In this document: in pieces, positions 34,160-46,989 of the stretch
Layout of the letters: every line of letters begins with the position of its first letter
Position numbering within the stretch: the stretch's first letter is position 1
Assembly: GCF_034190915.1 (NCBI RefSeq)
Contig: NW_026947486.1
Coordinates: forward strand, 105,197,312-105,261,311
Reading direction: 5' to 3'
Origin: Cavia porcellus
Lineage: Eukaryota > Chordata > Mammalia > Rodentia > Caviidae
DNA length: 64,000 nucleotides
Made by a program: the position numbers and the translations under genes
The notes under the pieces: generated by a model
Told to the model about the DNA's origin: nothing
Seen by the model: the letters and a program-made list of their open reading frames with translations, nothing else
Databases searched by the model: none

Positions 34160-34870
34160 TTTAAGTTGCATGAGCTAGTTGACCTTTAAAGCACCATAAC
34201 CAAATGGATACTGGCTAAGCAGTTTGGCTCACCGTCAGTTGATTAGTCACTTCCTTCACTCAACAAATAGTGAGGATTCCAGCTTCTGGGAATGGCAGGG
34301 TAAATTAAGATGGACTCATGTCTTAGAGTTCATTGACAACCATTAAGAGGCGTGAGTTTCACTGAAGAATATAGCCGCAGGGATGTGGTGGCTGAGGTAT
34401 TTCCAAATGGTGTCCTTTCAGGTATGATAAATTATACTAAAACTGACTTCAGAGCCATGGGTTTCTACTTTATGTGCTTCTGGGACTGTCTCAGGAGGGC
34501 ACAGTGGAGGTTGAATTGGTAAAATGTTAAGTACAGCCGCACTGCTCCTATGCAATCCAAATATCGAGACTCCTTACCTGATTTTATTTGAAAATATTGT
34601 TTTACTAGTTGAGTAAGATAAATTATAACCTTATTCCTCAAAGATGTACACAACCTTATTTGGAAATCTGTTACTATGTTACTTTTATAAAGCAATAGAG
34701 ATTTGGCAGATATACTTAGATATCTTAAAATTTTCAGATAATCCTGGGCTCTATGAATGGCACCATTTAATCAAACGATTCTCATGAGAGGGAGACAGGA
34801 GAATCAGACAGGAGGCAACATAAAAACAGAAGCATAAGTCTGAATAAAATAATCACTAGCCAAGGAATGT
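34160..34870. other. Unassigned DNA
   Basis: No gene or named repeat recognised. Confidence 0.35.
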
Positions 34871-34877
34871 GAGTGGC

Positions 34878-35055
34878 CTCTAGAGACTGAACAAGGAATG
34901 GACTCTCTTCTAGAACCTCCAGAAAAAAACACCTTGATTTTAGTCCAGTGAGACCCACTTTGAACTTCTGACAACAAGAACTCCAAGCTTGTAAATTTGG
35001 GTTATTTTGGGGTGGTTTGTTACAGCAACAACAGGAAATTAATACACTAGTATAA
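34878..35055 (+). repeat. MLT1-like LTR 3' end
   Basis: ctctagagactgaacaagga, ttagtccagtgagacccact, ttctgacaacaagaactcc, then a grttattttggggtggtttg-like stretch and gttacagcaacaacaggaaa. This is the usual 3' order of an MLT1-type MaLR LTR. Confidence 0.5.
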
Positions 35056-35059
35056 GACA

Positions 35060-36515
35060 TCATGTTCAGAGGCATCTCTAATCAGAGCTAGACTTCCTTT
35101 AATCCTAGAAGTACACAGAGGTTTTCTCAGAGCAGTGCTGCCACCAGTTGTATCTGGGGCCCCTTTAGTCCTGCCACTGCAGGTAGAATCTTAGGTGCAA
35201 GCCACCCAAGGGAACAAGTTCCACCGGCAGCAGCTGCTCCAGGCTGCAAGCTATCTCTTGATTCAAGTGTAGCTCCAGTTCCTTCCTCTTTCAGTGTGCT
35301 GACCCACCTCTGCAAGCCATTGCTAGGAAATTAACGATCAGAAAAGGATACATATATGCTTCTTTTTCTACTGGTTGCATTAACAACTAATTAGAAGTTA
35401 ATGCTCTAAACTGGAGCTTCTTCTGACTCAAGAGGGAACAAGTCAGCAAAATATTTCAGTGAACACTATACTGACCATCTCCACTCTAGCAGGGTTAACC
35501 TTCATGAGGTGGGGAGCTTAGTTGACATTTCCCACTGGGATTTGAGTATACTTGTGTTCCTGAATTTAAAACCAAACAGGAAATAAACAGTACATTATTA
35601 AAATTTGTTACGTAGTGAGGTCAGGGGAGGTTTTCTTCTGTGCTTCTTTCCATTTGGAATGGCAGGGAAGATGAAGCTCAGTCAGCCCAAGTGAGTCAAG
35701 TTCTCACTCTTCTTTCAAAAGTCCTTTACACATTTGTAAAATACAGATGAAGAGCTTAGTGTCAAAAAATACTTTCATCTTTGAAATCTGAATCTAAAGT
35801 TGGATTTTGTGAACAAACAATATTTCTTTTAAAACTTTTGTATATATTTATATATAATATCATATAAACAGATATCAATCCTATATATTAGTATAGTATG
35901 TTCATATATTTATGTGACCTACATATTTATAAATGCATATGAATGTAAATCTATAAACCTTATAGACATATATACACATAAAATATATTTATGTATATAC
36001 TGTATACATATAAAATATATACTTATACAATATATATATATATGAATCATGTGTATAACTCTATATTAGATTTAGAAATATACAGTATATGTATGCATAT
36101 ATATCTGTATATGCATACTATATATGTAGAATTTACCAAATTTGAATGCCAAGTGAAGCTAATTTTAAAAGCTTTCACCATAATTTTGTAAAACTAAAGA
36201 CACTTTATCATGAAAATAAAATTAAAAGCATGTAATCTCAAAATAGTTCTTTATGCTAGATCCTTTTAGTTTTATGAAAAACTTGCTATCTTGTTTTAAC
36301 ATTTTCTCATTTAGATAAAGTGATCAGAAATATGGTCAAAAACTGGAAAATGTCCTCCTATCTGCCTTCTGAATTCATGTTCTACAGCACCACATGTTTC
36401 TTCTCTAAAGCCTTTAATTGCGCTGGGTGATTGCAGCCTCCACCACGTCTGCTCACTGCTGCTCTCTTCAGATCCTCATCGAAGGAGATACCTTTGGCCC
36501 TTTTATTACCCTGAA
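35060..36515. other. AT-rich DNA with TATA-type low complexity
   Basis: 35840-36130 is a long degenerate TA/TATG-rich tract. I see no gene. Small frames in the tract are composition artefacts. Confidence 0.45.
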
Positions 36516-36518
36516 AGA

Positions 36519-36546
36519 AACAAACAAACAAACAAACAAACAAAAA
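36519..36546. repeat. (CAAA)n microsatellite
   Basis: About seven CAAA units. Confidence 0.95.
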
Positions 36547-36654
36547 ACAGCGTTGCCTAAAAGCTTTAGCAGAGGAAAACAAAGACAAAATATTGGCAAA
36601 GAAAATTGAGTTTGATGACTTGGAAAAATCAAATTAAAAGAATACATGTTTTAA

Positions 36655-36722
36655 GGGGCCAGAGATTTAGCTCAGCGGCATAAGCGCCTGCCTTGCAAGG
36701 TGTAGTCATGAGTTCAATCGAA
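36655..36722 (+). repeat. ID-type SINE, 3'-truncated
   Basis: ggggccagagatttagctca, cggcataagcgcctgccttg and gagttcaatcg, then the body stops and no A tail follows. The A box and most of the B box are intact. Confidence 0.85.
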
Positions 36723-36724
36723 AA

Positions 36725-37340
36725 GAATGATCTAAGAAATCAGAAGTTTTGCCTCCAGCAGCTAAATCTGGGTCTGGTTCATAGTGAAAAATGCCATGGC
36801 CTGGGTCTCTCTACTCATCAGGGCAGGCTGGAAAACTATTTTAAAGTCAGGTCTCTTTAAATTTTTTTAGCAAATGGCCCTGAAATGGTCATAGCTCAGA
36901 CATATGGGGGCTGCTTATTGGTTCAGAGGATGGATCCCTGGCTGCTGTTGTTACACTGTACTGACTTCTCTCACAGGTTCAGAAAAGTTATGCAACTTGC
37001 CTAAAGTCATGGGTTGGCAGGTGGAAAAGCTGAGGTGCCATCAATGACTGTGGCAATATACTGCCTACATTCTTAATCACAGTGATGTACCGCCTTCCTA
37101 ACAGTCTATTTCTACTGTGGCATAGGCTGTATGATGGTTTGGTATCCCATTCAACAATAAATAATAGAATGAGAATGATAAAGCAATTGTGGTAAAACAT
37201 GGATGAAGTGTAAAAAGGAGTTCTTTTCAACTGCTTGTATAATGGAAATTATTTCATACTGAAATATTATGAAAAATAAAGACTGAAAAATCAAATCTGG
37301 TAAGTCTATTAATTGAAAATGATCACAGAGACGAAAGTGC
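36725..37340. other. Unassigned DNA
   Basis: No gene or named repeat recognised. Confidence 0.35.
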
Positions 37341-37344
37341 ATTC

Positions 37345-37538
37345 AGTGTTATTATGTGTCAGGCAATATGTAAAACACTACGTGTGTTATTTCATATGAT
37401 TCTTACAGAAAGAGCCACAATAATATCCAATTTACAGTTGAAGAAATTGAGATATTGAGAAGTTAAGTAACCTTTTCTCGCTCACTAACAATAGAACCTG
37501 AACTTGAACACTGATCTAGTGTCTGGCCACTGATAGCT
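37345..37538 (-). repeat. MIR SINE
   Basis: Forward gtcaggcaatatgtaaaaca, tccaatttacagttgaagaa, attgagatattgagaagtta and gaacctgaacttgaacactg is MIR in reverse. Confidence 0.72.
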
Positions 37539-37979
37539 TAGTGCTTGGGTAACATCAATATTTCAAGCATATAGATGTACATAGATAATTATTCAATGAA
37601 TATTCATTTATTCTAGTCAGAGTTATTACATTTTAAATTTAGCTCATATTTGTTTCAGACTTGATGTTTTTAAAGAACTGTTTAGATGAGAACCCAATTG
37701 TACATTCCCAAACTCCACTTCCTGTTCCTTGCATTTTCCTGTTAATTAATACATCTGTATTAAAGTATCCATGTATACTTTAAATAGTATTTCACTATAT
37801 TATGCATAAAACTATAAATTATATATTACATAAATATTTATTTCTGTGTTGCTCAACATTTAACAAATAAGCTTACTCTGTATTATAAGACTTGTTATTT
37901 TTTATTCAACAAAATTTCCAAGATGACCTTTGTGATGACTCTATGGAATCATTTTTTAATCACAGCATTAAATTTATCA

Positions 37980-38760
37980 ATTGTAGCCTTTAAATTTTGG
38001 GTTTTGTTTGTTTTTAATTTGTATTATCTTGTTTAAGGAAACTCTACTATGATCATAAATAGTACCTTCTGTGCCATTCCTTTGTATTATATGTAATGGA
38101 GATTTAATTTTAGTTTTCCTTATATACATAACCATTCTGCTAGAACCATATATTGAATAATACTTCTTTAGCTCACTGATCTGAAATGCCACATTTTACA
38201 TATAACCAGGCTCCATACACATATGTACATATTTTTGGACTCTCTGTTCCAGTCTAATAGCATTTTTTCCTCCCTGTACCATGACCCAGTATTTTTATTA
38301 TTGTATCTTTATAGAAAATTTTGATTTTAGGTTGAACAGGGTAAATTGCTTAATTCTTCCAAAGTGTCTTACATTATTTATCTTCTACTTTTCTATTCCC
38401 TGATATGGTTTGTTAAAGATAGGAATTGTTTCATCCTTTATTTTTGGAAAAATCTTCTGTAAAACTTCTTGAGCTTAGTAAGTTTGTTTCTTTGCTTGCT
38501 TGCTTGCTTTTTAAAATTGTTTGTCTTCTTCTTGGCCTTGTTAAAATTTTCTCATTATACTCATTCTCCTCCACCTCCAAACTGCCTTTTGATTTCACTA
38601 ACTTTCTCTGTGGTTTCTTGTTTTCCTCCTAATCCATTATTTTCACAATTTTCTTTTTCTAATTTACTGCGTTGTTTTTATTCTGATTTCTGGAGTTCAA
38701 CACTTATGTCACTTATTTTCAATATTCCTTAATTATTTTAATTAAATACAGTTAAAATTA
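37980..38760 (-). repeat. Old L1 (L1M-like), ORF2 fragment
   Basis: Forward reads ggactctctgttccagtcta, tattattgtatctttataga, gtttgttaaagataggaatt and tttgatttcactaactttct. These are landmarks of the reverse complement of L1 ORF2. Heavily decayed, no frame. Confidence 0.5.
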
Positions 38761-38839
38761 AAGTTTTTTTAAATCATAGCTTAGGAGGATAACACCGGAT
38801 ATTGTAGTATAGTACTTTTAGTGTCATGTAGATCTGTTT

Positions 38840-39530
38840 TCTTTTTAAATAATATAAGACTGACAGAAAATTTGCAAAAATAATAAAATAATTCTTGTGT
38901 ACCACATGTCAAATTGCACAAATGTTAACATTTTACCTTATTTAATTTTAGCATTCCTTTCTTTCTCCTCCTTCATATACACACAAACACACACAGCTGC
39001 ATACATTTTAAACTGTTCTATTGAAGAAAACTTGCTAACATAAACCCTCATTACTTATAAAATGTTTCCTGAAACATGACCTTTTTATATAATTATGATA
39101 TAATTATCAAATATCAGAAACTAGTGGTGAGACGTTATAACCTATTTTATTTATATTCAACAATTGTCCCACTAATATCCCTTGTATGAAAACGATCCAT
39201 CCAGAATCATTTACTACATTTAACTGTCATGTTTTTTTATTCTTCTTTAATTTGGAGCAATCTTTGGGCATTTCTTCAGTTTTTATGCTCTTGAAATGTT
39301 AGCGCAGGCCATTTATTTTGCACAAAACCCATCCATCTGAGTTTGTGTGATGTTTCATCCTGCTTAAATTCAATCAGGGTTATACAATCTTCACAGATAT
39401 ATCACAGAAATTATGTTTTCTTCTAATATTAGGAGATGCATGGTATCTTTTGTCCCATCTGCTGGTGATGTTAGTTTTGATCATGTTGGCATGATACTAT
39501 TTTTTGTATTTTCCTACAGTAAAAGTATTT
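38840..39530. repeat. Old LINE fragment (L1M-type, orientation unsure)
   Basis: aagactgacagaaaatttgc, caaatgttaacattttacct, cgatccatccagaatcattt, gtgtgatgtttcatcctgct and gctggtgatgttagttttga match a common old mammalian LINE-derived consensus. Confidence 0.45.
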
Positions 39531-39534
39531 TTTA

Positions 39535-39905
39535 AATTGTATGTTGAAAAGAGGGTAAAACAAAACATAGCAAAACAGAACAAAGCTGATGCAGAAGAAA
39601 ACAATGTAAGTGACACAGATTTCAAAGCAGCACAGCAGGAGATCATCACTGGCTACCATAATGTCTGTTTGTTTTCTTCTAAATAGTTATCCATTTATTC
39701 ACACACAAGGAATTCATACAAAACAAAATAGCATAAAACTGATCAGAACAGAGTGATGAAGGCATTACAGGCCTTCAAAACCAGACGATAGGAAAATCAA
39801 TGATGCCTACCATAATGTCTCTTGTTCTCTTCAAAATAGCTGTCCGTACCTTCACGTATGTTAAAATTAAACAATACAAAACAGACTAAAACCACTTTGA
39901 ACAAA
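39535..39905 (-). repeat. 'Repeat A' copy 1 (~150-bp modules)
   Basis: On the - strand the motif gacattatggtag occurs twice, near 39811 and 39658, about 153 bp apart. Each is followed by a similar cagtg/catcatt-gatgat stretch and a gttttgtattgtttaa-type block. It relates to copies at 50790-51205 and 62880-63445. The frames at 39471-39686 are incidental. Confidence 0.7.
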
Positions 39906-39954
39906 GAATAGAAGCTTTACTGTATTTCACAGCACAGTTTGCCTGCTCTGCTTT

Positions 39955-40105
39955 CACCCCCATGAAAGAAGCAGTTTTACTCCACCGTGTTCTGCCATGA
40001 AGTTCCTGCATTGGAGCCTGCCAGTTGTAGACTGAATTCTCTTAAAAGATAAGCCAAACTAAACTCCTTCTAGTTGTGCCTGTTGTGTCCTAATGAAAAG
40101 AATGT
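39955..40105 (+). repeat. MaLR-type LTR 3' end
   Basis: ctccaccgtgttctgccatg, ttggagcctgccagttgtag, actgaattctcttaaaagat, aagccaaactaaactccttc and gttgtgcctgttgtgtccta follow the rodent MaLR 3' end order. Confidence 0.55.
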
Positions 40106-40109
40106 AATT

Positions 40110-40555
40110 ATATGATAATTGTATAGTTATGTGAATATAGTGATAATTCAATACACATATACAATGTGCGATGATCAAATCAGAGTAGTTAGAACTTCCA
40201 TCTCACAGTCAACTTCCCACTAGTCTAACAAAATATCTGAGACAATCAGCTTTTTATAAATATGAAATATATTTGTTGAGTCCTAAGGCATAATGCAGTG
40301 ACCACAGATGTGTAGTTTCAATAAAAGCTAGGAGAAAGGGTTTGGATGTTTTTATCACAAAGAAATAATAAATAGGAAAATGGTTATTTCTACCCTGATT
40401 TGAACATTATACAATGTATGCATATATCAAGATCTCACATGGTACTCATATGCATATACAATTTCTACATATCTATTTAAAATTTTTGAATTAAAAATTG
40501 GAAAATTTAAGAACATTAAGTGGAAATGAGATAAGAGTAGCTAACACCAGACTCT
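40110..40555. other. AT-rich DNA, possible L1M scraps
   Basis: 40130-40225 vaguely resembles an L1M 3' UTR. The rest is unassigned. Confidence 0.3.
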
Positions 40556-40755
40556 ACACTTACTATGAAGCACTAATGTTCATAGATATTCATATATTTA
40601 ATCCACACAGTGGCCACCTGATATACAGATCATTGTGATCCTCTGTTACATGCAATGACACTGAAATACAAAGTGATAAATAATCTGCGGGAGAACACAC
40701 AACTGATACAAGACAGACCTGGAAATGAAGCAAAGTCTGACTCTAGAAGGTAAGA
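40556..40755 (-). repeat. MIR SINE
   Basis: catatatttaatccacacag, catgcaatgacactgaaata, caaagtgataaataatctgc and cagacctggaaatgaagc is MIR in reverse, diverged. Confidence 0.55.
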
Positions 40756-40889
40756 AAATCAAACAGGGAAGCAGGCAACAGGCAAAGTCTTACTATTATG
40801 TAAAATGACTTTTAGCTTTGTATTTCAAATGATTTTTGGACTTTCTCTTGGGTATGCATATAACATACCTTGTTTATATTCACTCCCAT

Positions 40890-41440
40890 TCTCCCCTTTC
40901 CCGTTTCTCCTCTACTCCTGACCCCCTTCCTTGTCTATACTGCTAGTCTACCTTTTACTTTGCTATCATCTTTCCTTATTTTAGATCCGAGAGTCTGTCT
41001 TTATTTTGCTTAACATGATAGTGTCTAGTACCACTTTTTTTTCCTGCAAATGATGAAATTTTGTTCTTCTTTAGTGACTGAAGAAAATTCCATAGTGTAT
41101 AAATACACACCACCTTTTCTTTATCCATTTATCTGTTGATAGACACCCTGCTTTCAAATCATGGCTATTGTGAATTATGTCACAATAAACACAGGCATGA
41201 AGGTATCACTAAAATACATTATCATTAGTTCATTTGGGAGTGTGCTACAGAGTGGTATAACTAGGTCATATGCTATTTCTATTTTTAGTTTTTTTGAAAA
41301 GTCTCCATATGAATTCCATAGTAGTTGTACTAGTTTACGTTCCTACCAGCAATGAAGAAGGGATCCTTTTCTCTTTATGTTCTCACCAGCATCTACTGTT
41401 TCCATCGTGGGAATCTGCTTGACTAACATATCGTGATTAT
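40890..41440 (-). repeat. L1 ORF2 3' end and 3' UTR
   Basis: On the - strand it reads ggtaggaacgtaaactagta, then ttcacaatagccatgatttg, then gataaatggataaagaaaag and catcatttgcaggaaaaaaa. This is the C-terminal end of ORF2. It is joined in order to 41885-43346 on the right, with an opposite-strand insertion between. Confidence 0.75.
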
Positions 41441-41884
41441 TTTCAATCCCTTTACTTCCTAACTGTTACCTTCCTGGTTCCTTTCTAACTCTAACCCCCT
41501 GGTTCCTTTCCACATTTCCAAGAGTCTGCCTTGTAGAATCGCATCATCTTACTTTTATTTTATTAATTTATATTCAAACACAACATTATGTATTGATACA
41601 TACATAGCCATGTTTATAGTTCACAGTATTCACAATTCACAATAGCTAAGGAAGCTAATGAAATAACCAAGATGCTTATCAACAGATAAAAGGATAAAGA
41701 AAATGTGGTATGCATACACAGTGAAATATAGCCATATAGAAAAAAGAAATTGCAGCATTTTCAGGAAAATGGATGAAACTGGAGACCATTATGTTAAGAA
41801 AAATGTGCCAGATCATTAAAACTAGATATTATGCTTTCTTTTATGTTATAAACTTACATATAAATAAAAATGTTTCAAGAATAT
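41441..41884 (+). repeat. Opposite-strand L1 3' fragment inserted in an L1
   Basis: 41590-41880 reads forward as gccatgtttatagttcacag, caacagataaaaggataaag, gcagcattttcaggaaaatg and gatgaaactggagaccatta, a + strand copy of the ORF2 end. The host L1 is on the - strand. The 41441-41565 part is pyrimidine-rich and unassigned. Confidence 0.65.
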
Positions 41885-43346
41885 TCTTAATGGTAGCCAT
41901 TCTGACAGAGGTGAGATGAAGTCCCAGTATAGTTCTTATGTGTGTTCTCATAATGGCTAAAGATGTTGAATACATTTTCATATACTTATTGGCCATATTT
42001 ATTTCTTTTGAAAAGTGTGTCTATTATTTTGCCCACTTATCTTTGTGATTTTTTTTGGGATTTTATGGTATGCTTTTTGAATTCCTTATATATTTTACAT
42101 ATAAATTTTTTGTTGAAACATAGCTTACAAAGATTTCCTTCCATTTTGTAGACTATCTTTGATTATGTTGATTTGTTGTGCAAAAGTTTTTAAATTTGAT
42201 GTAATTCCATTTGCTGGTTTTGATATTATTAGTCTTAACTCAGGAAGCCTTTGTCTGTGTTTATGGCTTTAAGTGTTCCCCATGTATTTTCTTATGTCAG
42301 TTTTAGTCAGGTCTTATACTTAGGTCTTTGATCTATCTTGAATTGATTTTCTACAAAGTAGGAAGTAAGGATACAGTTTTCATCTTCTGCATTTGGATAC
42401 CCAGTTTGTTCAGCATGATTTCTTACAGAGACTATCTTTTCTCTAATTTTTTTGACCCCATTGTCAGAAATCAGATAGGTGGTGTTGTGTGGCACTGCTT
42501 CTATGTTTTTTTTTCCTATTCTATTTGACTAGATGTCTGGTTTTTTCCTAGTACCATGCTATTTTGTTAGTATGATTTGGTAATATATTTTGGGATCAAG
42601 TAATTTGGGATTCAATACTACTCTTTTTGCTTGAAAGTGTTTTGTTCCTTCAGGGTCTCCTGGTGTTACCATAGGAGTTTTCGGATTTATTCCTATTTCT
42701 GTGAAAAATGTTGGCATTTTGGTAGGGACTGCATTGAATCTGTGGGTCACTTTTGGTAATATAGTCATTTTAACAACATAGTTCTGCTGATTGATGAACA
42801 AGAGAGATCTTTCCAGTTCCTAAAAGTCTTCTCTAATTTCTTTCTTTAGTAATCTATAATTTTCACTGTAAAAGTCTTCACTTCCTTTGTTAGATTTATT
42901 CCTAGGTAGTTTTGAAGCTATTGTGAATGATATTATTTTACTTATTTATTTTTCAATGGATTCATTATTAGTGTGTAGGAAAACTATTGATATTTTGTGA
43001 TGATTTTATATTCTGCTACATTGTTGAATTTGTTTATCAGATCTAAAAGTCTTCCGATAGGTATTTGAGGGTCTTGTGTATAGATTATCATATGTGTAGA
43101 AAGGGATAATTTAACGGTTTTTCTTTCCTATTTGTATCTCTTTATTTCTTTTTCTTGCCTAATGTCCTGGCTATACTTTTGAGTACTATATTGAACAGAA
43201 ATGGTCACGAATGTATACATACCCTTGACTTGTTCATGATTTTAGAGGAAATGCTTCATTTTCTTTCATTGAATATACTGTTAGCTATGTGTTTGTCATA
43301 TACAGATTTTATTATTTTGAGGAAAGATTCTTATGTACCTATTTTC
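41885..43346 (-). pseudogene. L1 ORF2 remnant, palm to C-terminal part
   Basis: From right to left it runs from the reverse-transcriptase region (43300-43000, tcaccaggacatt-type landmarks decayed) through a WKDL-type segment near 42800 to the late ORF2 region at 41890 (cacctctgtcagaatggctacc on the - strand). The fragment at 42307-42495 (-) resembles the ORF2 segment around 'SDNGVKKIREKIVSV'. Stops are numerous. Confidence 0.7.
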
Positions 43347-43692
43347 TTCAGAGTTTATAATCAAATTTTAAGAAGGACAGGTTCATTTTATCTCATGGCT
43401 CTGGAGATTTCAAACCATGATTGGTTGACCTCATTGCTTTTGGAGCTGTGGATAAGCAATCTCTCATGATAGAGAATATCTGGAAAGCAAGGCTGCTTGC
43501 TTCATGCCTGATATGAGAGACCAAAAAAGAGGATGAAGTCCCATTATCCTCTTCAACGACATGACCCCAGTGACTAGAGCATGCTAAGCCCTGTCTCTAA
43601 AAGGTTCCACCCCTTCCCAATAGCACCATGGTCCAGTGATCAAGCTTAGGACACATGCTATTTGGGACATGTTTATTCAAAATTTTGCAGTC
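43347..43692 (-). repeat. MaLR-type LTR, truncated
   Basis: acaggttcattttatctcat, ggtccagtgatcaagctta, aggttccaccccttcccaata and ttgggacatgtttattcaaa. This is the block order of the LTR family with its start missing. Confidence 0.6.
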
Positions 43693-44054
43693 TCCTTAAA
43701 TATAATGTTATTAATCAAAAATAATTGTACACATTTATGTGATATAGTGTGATATTTCAATACATGCATACAATCATACAATAAAATTAGAGTAATTATC
43801 ATTTCCATGTCCTTATCATTTCCTTGTAATGGAATCTTTGACTTTCTCTCTGGGATCCAAAAGCACAGGTGGGTAAGTGTAATAAATTTAAATGTTCCAG
43901 AGCACAGTAGAATGACTACTTTAACAGTAATCTGTCATATGTTTTATGGACTTACAGGTACTTTGCAGGACTTAATAGGGAGAATTAGGAAGTTGAGGGT
44001 ACAAAATGTAAGCAAACCTTCAAATTTCATGGTGTGCAAGGTTTTTGTTAGGAA
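43693..44054. other. Possible L1M scraps, otherwise unassigned
   Basis: 43700-43810 is AT-rich and vaguely L1 3'-UTR-like. The frame at 43807-44082 is not a gene. Confidence 0.3.
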
Positions 44055-44585
44055 GTATACACTAGTTTCCTCAAATATCTAAAAATGGATGTATCATATG
44101 ATCCAACAATCACTCTTCTGGGTAAATATTCAAAAGAATTAAAGTCAGTATAACAAAGCAATGCCTGATTGCCCATGTAAATGCTATTCAACCAACCAAA
44201 ATAAGGAGTCAACCTAGATACCTTTCAATAGATGAACAGATAAAGAAATATTGTACATATACAAAATGGAATATTATTAAACCATAAAAATTGAAAAAAT
44301 CTGTCAGTTGCAGCAAAATAGATTGAACTAGAGGGAATTATGTCACATTACATAAATCATATACAGAAAGATGGATACTACATGTTGTCTCTTATATAAA
44401 AGCAAAAAGAAGTCAATTGAAATTAGAATACTGATTAGTAAAGATAACAAATTGAGGAGGAGTGTGAATGGGGAAAAGATTATAGGATTTGATCAATTTG
44501 TGATGTACATATGTGTGTAAATTTCACACTGAATTTCTCTATGTATGTACAATTAATACATATTAACAGAAATTAAAAGTACACA
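44055..44585 (+). repeat. L1 ORF2 3' end and 3' UTR
   Basis: tcatatgatccaacaatcac, caatagatgaacagataaag, aaatggaatattattaaacc, gttgcagcaaaatagattga and actacatgttgtctcttata, then a 3' UTR. Confidence 0.75.
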
Positions 44586-44768
44586 AACTGATATGCTTAG
44601 GGAACATTTTTTTTCTCAGATTTCCTTACTTAGTAATCTTGTTTTTGTCTCCACTTCAACTTAAACATCTGTACTCCAGATCCAGGTTTTAAAAGGTCTG
44701 TTTGGAATTTCTGCGTAATGATAATATTGAGTATATGGTATATCAATTGACAGAACAACTGGACAGTG

Positions 44769-44982
44769 TGTTAGGTTTCCATCACTATGACAACATACCT
44801 GAGATTACCAATTTAATAGAAGAGAAGTTTTATTTTGGATTATAGTTCAACAGTTTTAGTTCAAGGTCAATTATTCCACTGGATTTTAGGTCTGTGGCAA
44901 ATATCATGGTGAAAGGTTATGGCAAGGGAAGCTGCTGACTTCATGAAGGTTATGGAGAAAGAGAGAAGCAGGAGAGGGAGAG

Positions 44983-45027
<45 letters not shown>

Positions 45028-45232
45028 TATCACTTCTATAGCAAAGTCCCTCAAGGCCCCAAATACATTAAGTCATGAATCTGTAAGTGAAACAATCCAT
45101 GAAAGAGTAGATGAGGTTACAACCCTCATGGAAAAATCATCTTCTAGAGGTCCCACTTCCGAACACTACTGCATTAAGAACCAGGCCATCAGCACATGCT
45201 CTTGGGGAACATTTCAGATCCAAACCCTAGCA
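44769..45232 (-). repeat. MaLR-type LTR with internal (GA)n
   Basis: Forward tgttaggtttccatcactat, agaagttttattttggatta, a (GA)n run at 44984-45025, tcttctagaggtcccacttcc and cagatccaaaccctagca. The 199-codon frame at 45128-45727 begins in this LTR, so its N-terminal 35 residues are repeat-derived. Confidence 0.75.
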
Positions 45233-46985
45233 AATAATTTGGCTTATTCCAAAGAAGTGAGGCTATTTCTATATCTTCCATGTTCCTTTATGCTCATAGC
45301 TTATCTTAAGTACCATGTGGCAGCTTCCACATATCAAGGTGATATGTTCTGTCCCGCATTTTCAGTTCTTGATATTAAGCCTTTATTTAGCCCTGGTCCT
45401 CCTTCATATGTGCAACACTTTGGTCATTTTACCAGAAAGGACTTAATCCTTGCCATTGTTACCTATTACTGGATAGGAGCTCAGCAATGCTGGCCCTTCT
45501 CTCTCGGGCCTTTCCCTTCTGGGTCTGATCTGCAGATATGCTTGATCTGCAGAGATCCAAGACTAGCAGTGACATTTTGTTTATTTTTCCTATCAACACT
45601 ACTGTCTGTAGTGGAGGAGTTGTCAAGGTACTTGTCATTCGAAGGATGTGTTGCTTCTCTTTTCATCAGAGATATTAAACAAGGAGTTTATAGAAGACAC
45701 AGAATAATGATTGATCTATTATTTTAATTATGATTTTCAACATTCCAGGCTAAGTTCACATTCTCTATTTTATTTAGATACTTGAAGTCTAGCTAATAAT
45801 ATATTCCAATGTTAATCAGAAGATTTATATTTCAAATAAGAGAAGCTGGAGAGTTAAATGAAAACAAGGTAGGGAAGCAATTGATTGCTGTTGTACAATG
45901 AAGAATAAAAAAATGAATTAGTTCAGGTAGACATTTGTAACTGAGCTTTTAGATTCTATAATAAATACGTAAAGGAGAGGAAGGTCTTATATTTTTCATA
46001 TATATGCATATAGGTTTTGTTTTCTTCCAAAATTATGATAATACCTTTGGCTTAAAATTAAAAGTTATTTGTTCATCTATCCAAGATGTGATCAAATTTT
46101 CTATAAAATTAATTATATGACATGTATAGTAAATTTAATGTTGAAATAATAATACCATTTTAAGTAAAAACTGGATATTGGTATTTGAGTCCGCCAGGAT
46201 TTTTTATTATGGACTGAATTTGAAATCAAAGACAAGTTCAACACTTTGAATTTCTAAACTCATTATCTCCAGAGCTTGATTTATGTCTCAAATAGCTGAC
46301 ATGGATTTGTAGAGAAAACATGCAGTTTCAGTTACTCATGACAGGTCATTAATTACCCCAAATAGCAATTACATGAATATACAATCTCCCTTCAACTAAA
46401 TATGAGACCTAATCAGACTATATGTATGTATGTGTGTGTGTGTGTGTATATGATGTCAGTTCAGAAAATATAATGGAAATGATGAAAAAGTAAATCTTTG
46501 AGAATCACAGAAAAAAAGATTGTAGATATTTTAAACTCACTTTATGATTCATTTTCATATATTCTGAAATCCTTTGCTTTATCTCAAAAACTTTCAATAG
46601 TTACAGAGTGGAAAGGCTTTGGAAAATATGAAATCAACACACTGAATGCTTAAAAGTGACAAATATAGATACTGCAAAATTAAAGTTAATGTCTTTGTAG
46701 TCTAACAAAAGACCTATGAATATTACACTGCACATGGTAAATGCAGTACATTTTCAAATCTGTTTTGTATTTAATGACAAAATACATTGGCTAAAGATTC
46801 TTTTTGCCTCAAAAACCTAGCTATTTGATACATATTTTACTTCATTACTTCTCCTTTTGTCATTCTCTTTTGTTAAGCTAGGAACATGCTCTTTCATATC
46901 AAGATTATGTAATAGCTTACAATCTATTTTTGCTGTCTTTCATGACAAAATAGAGGCTTTACTATAGTTAAAATATTTATTCATT
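45233..46985. other. Unassigned AT-rich DNA
   Basis: 45240-45727 lies in the longest open frame of the window (199 codons), but the frame starts inside an LTR and has no recognisable domain or homologue. 46420-46449 is a short TATG/TG run. Nothing else is recognised. Confidence 0.4.
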
Positions 46986-46989
46986 TCAA

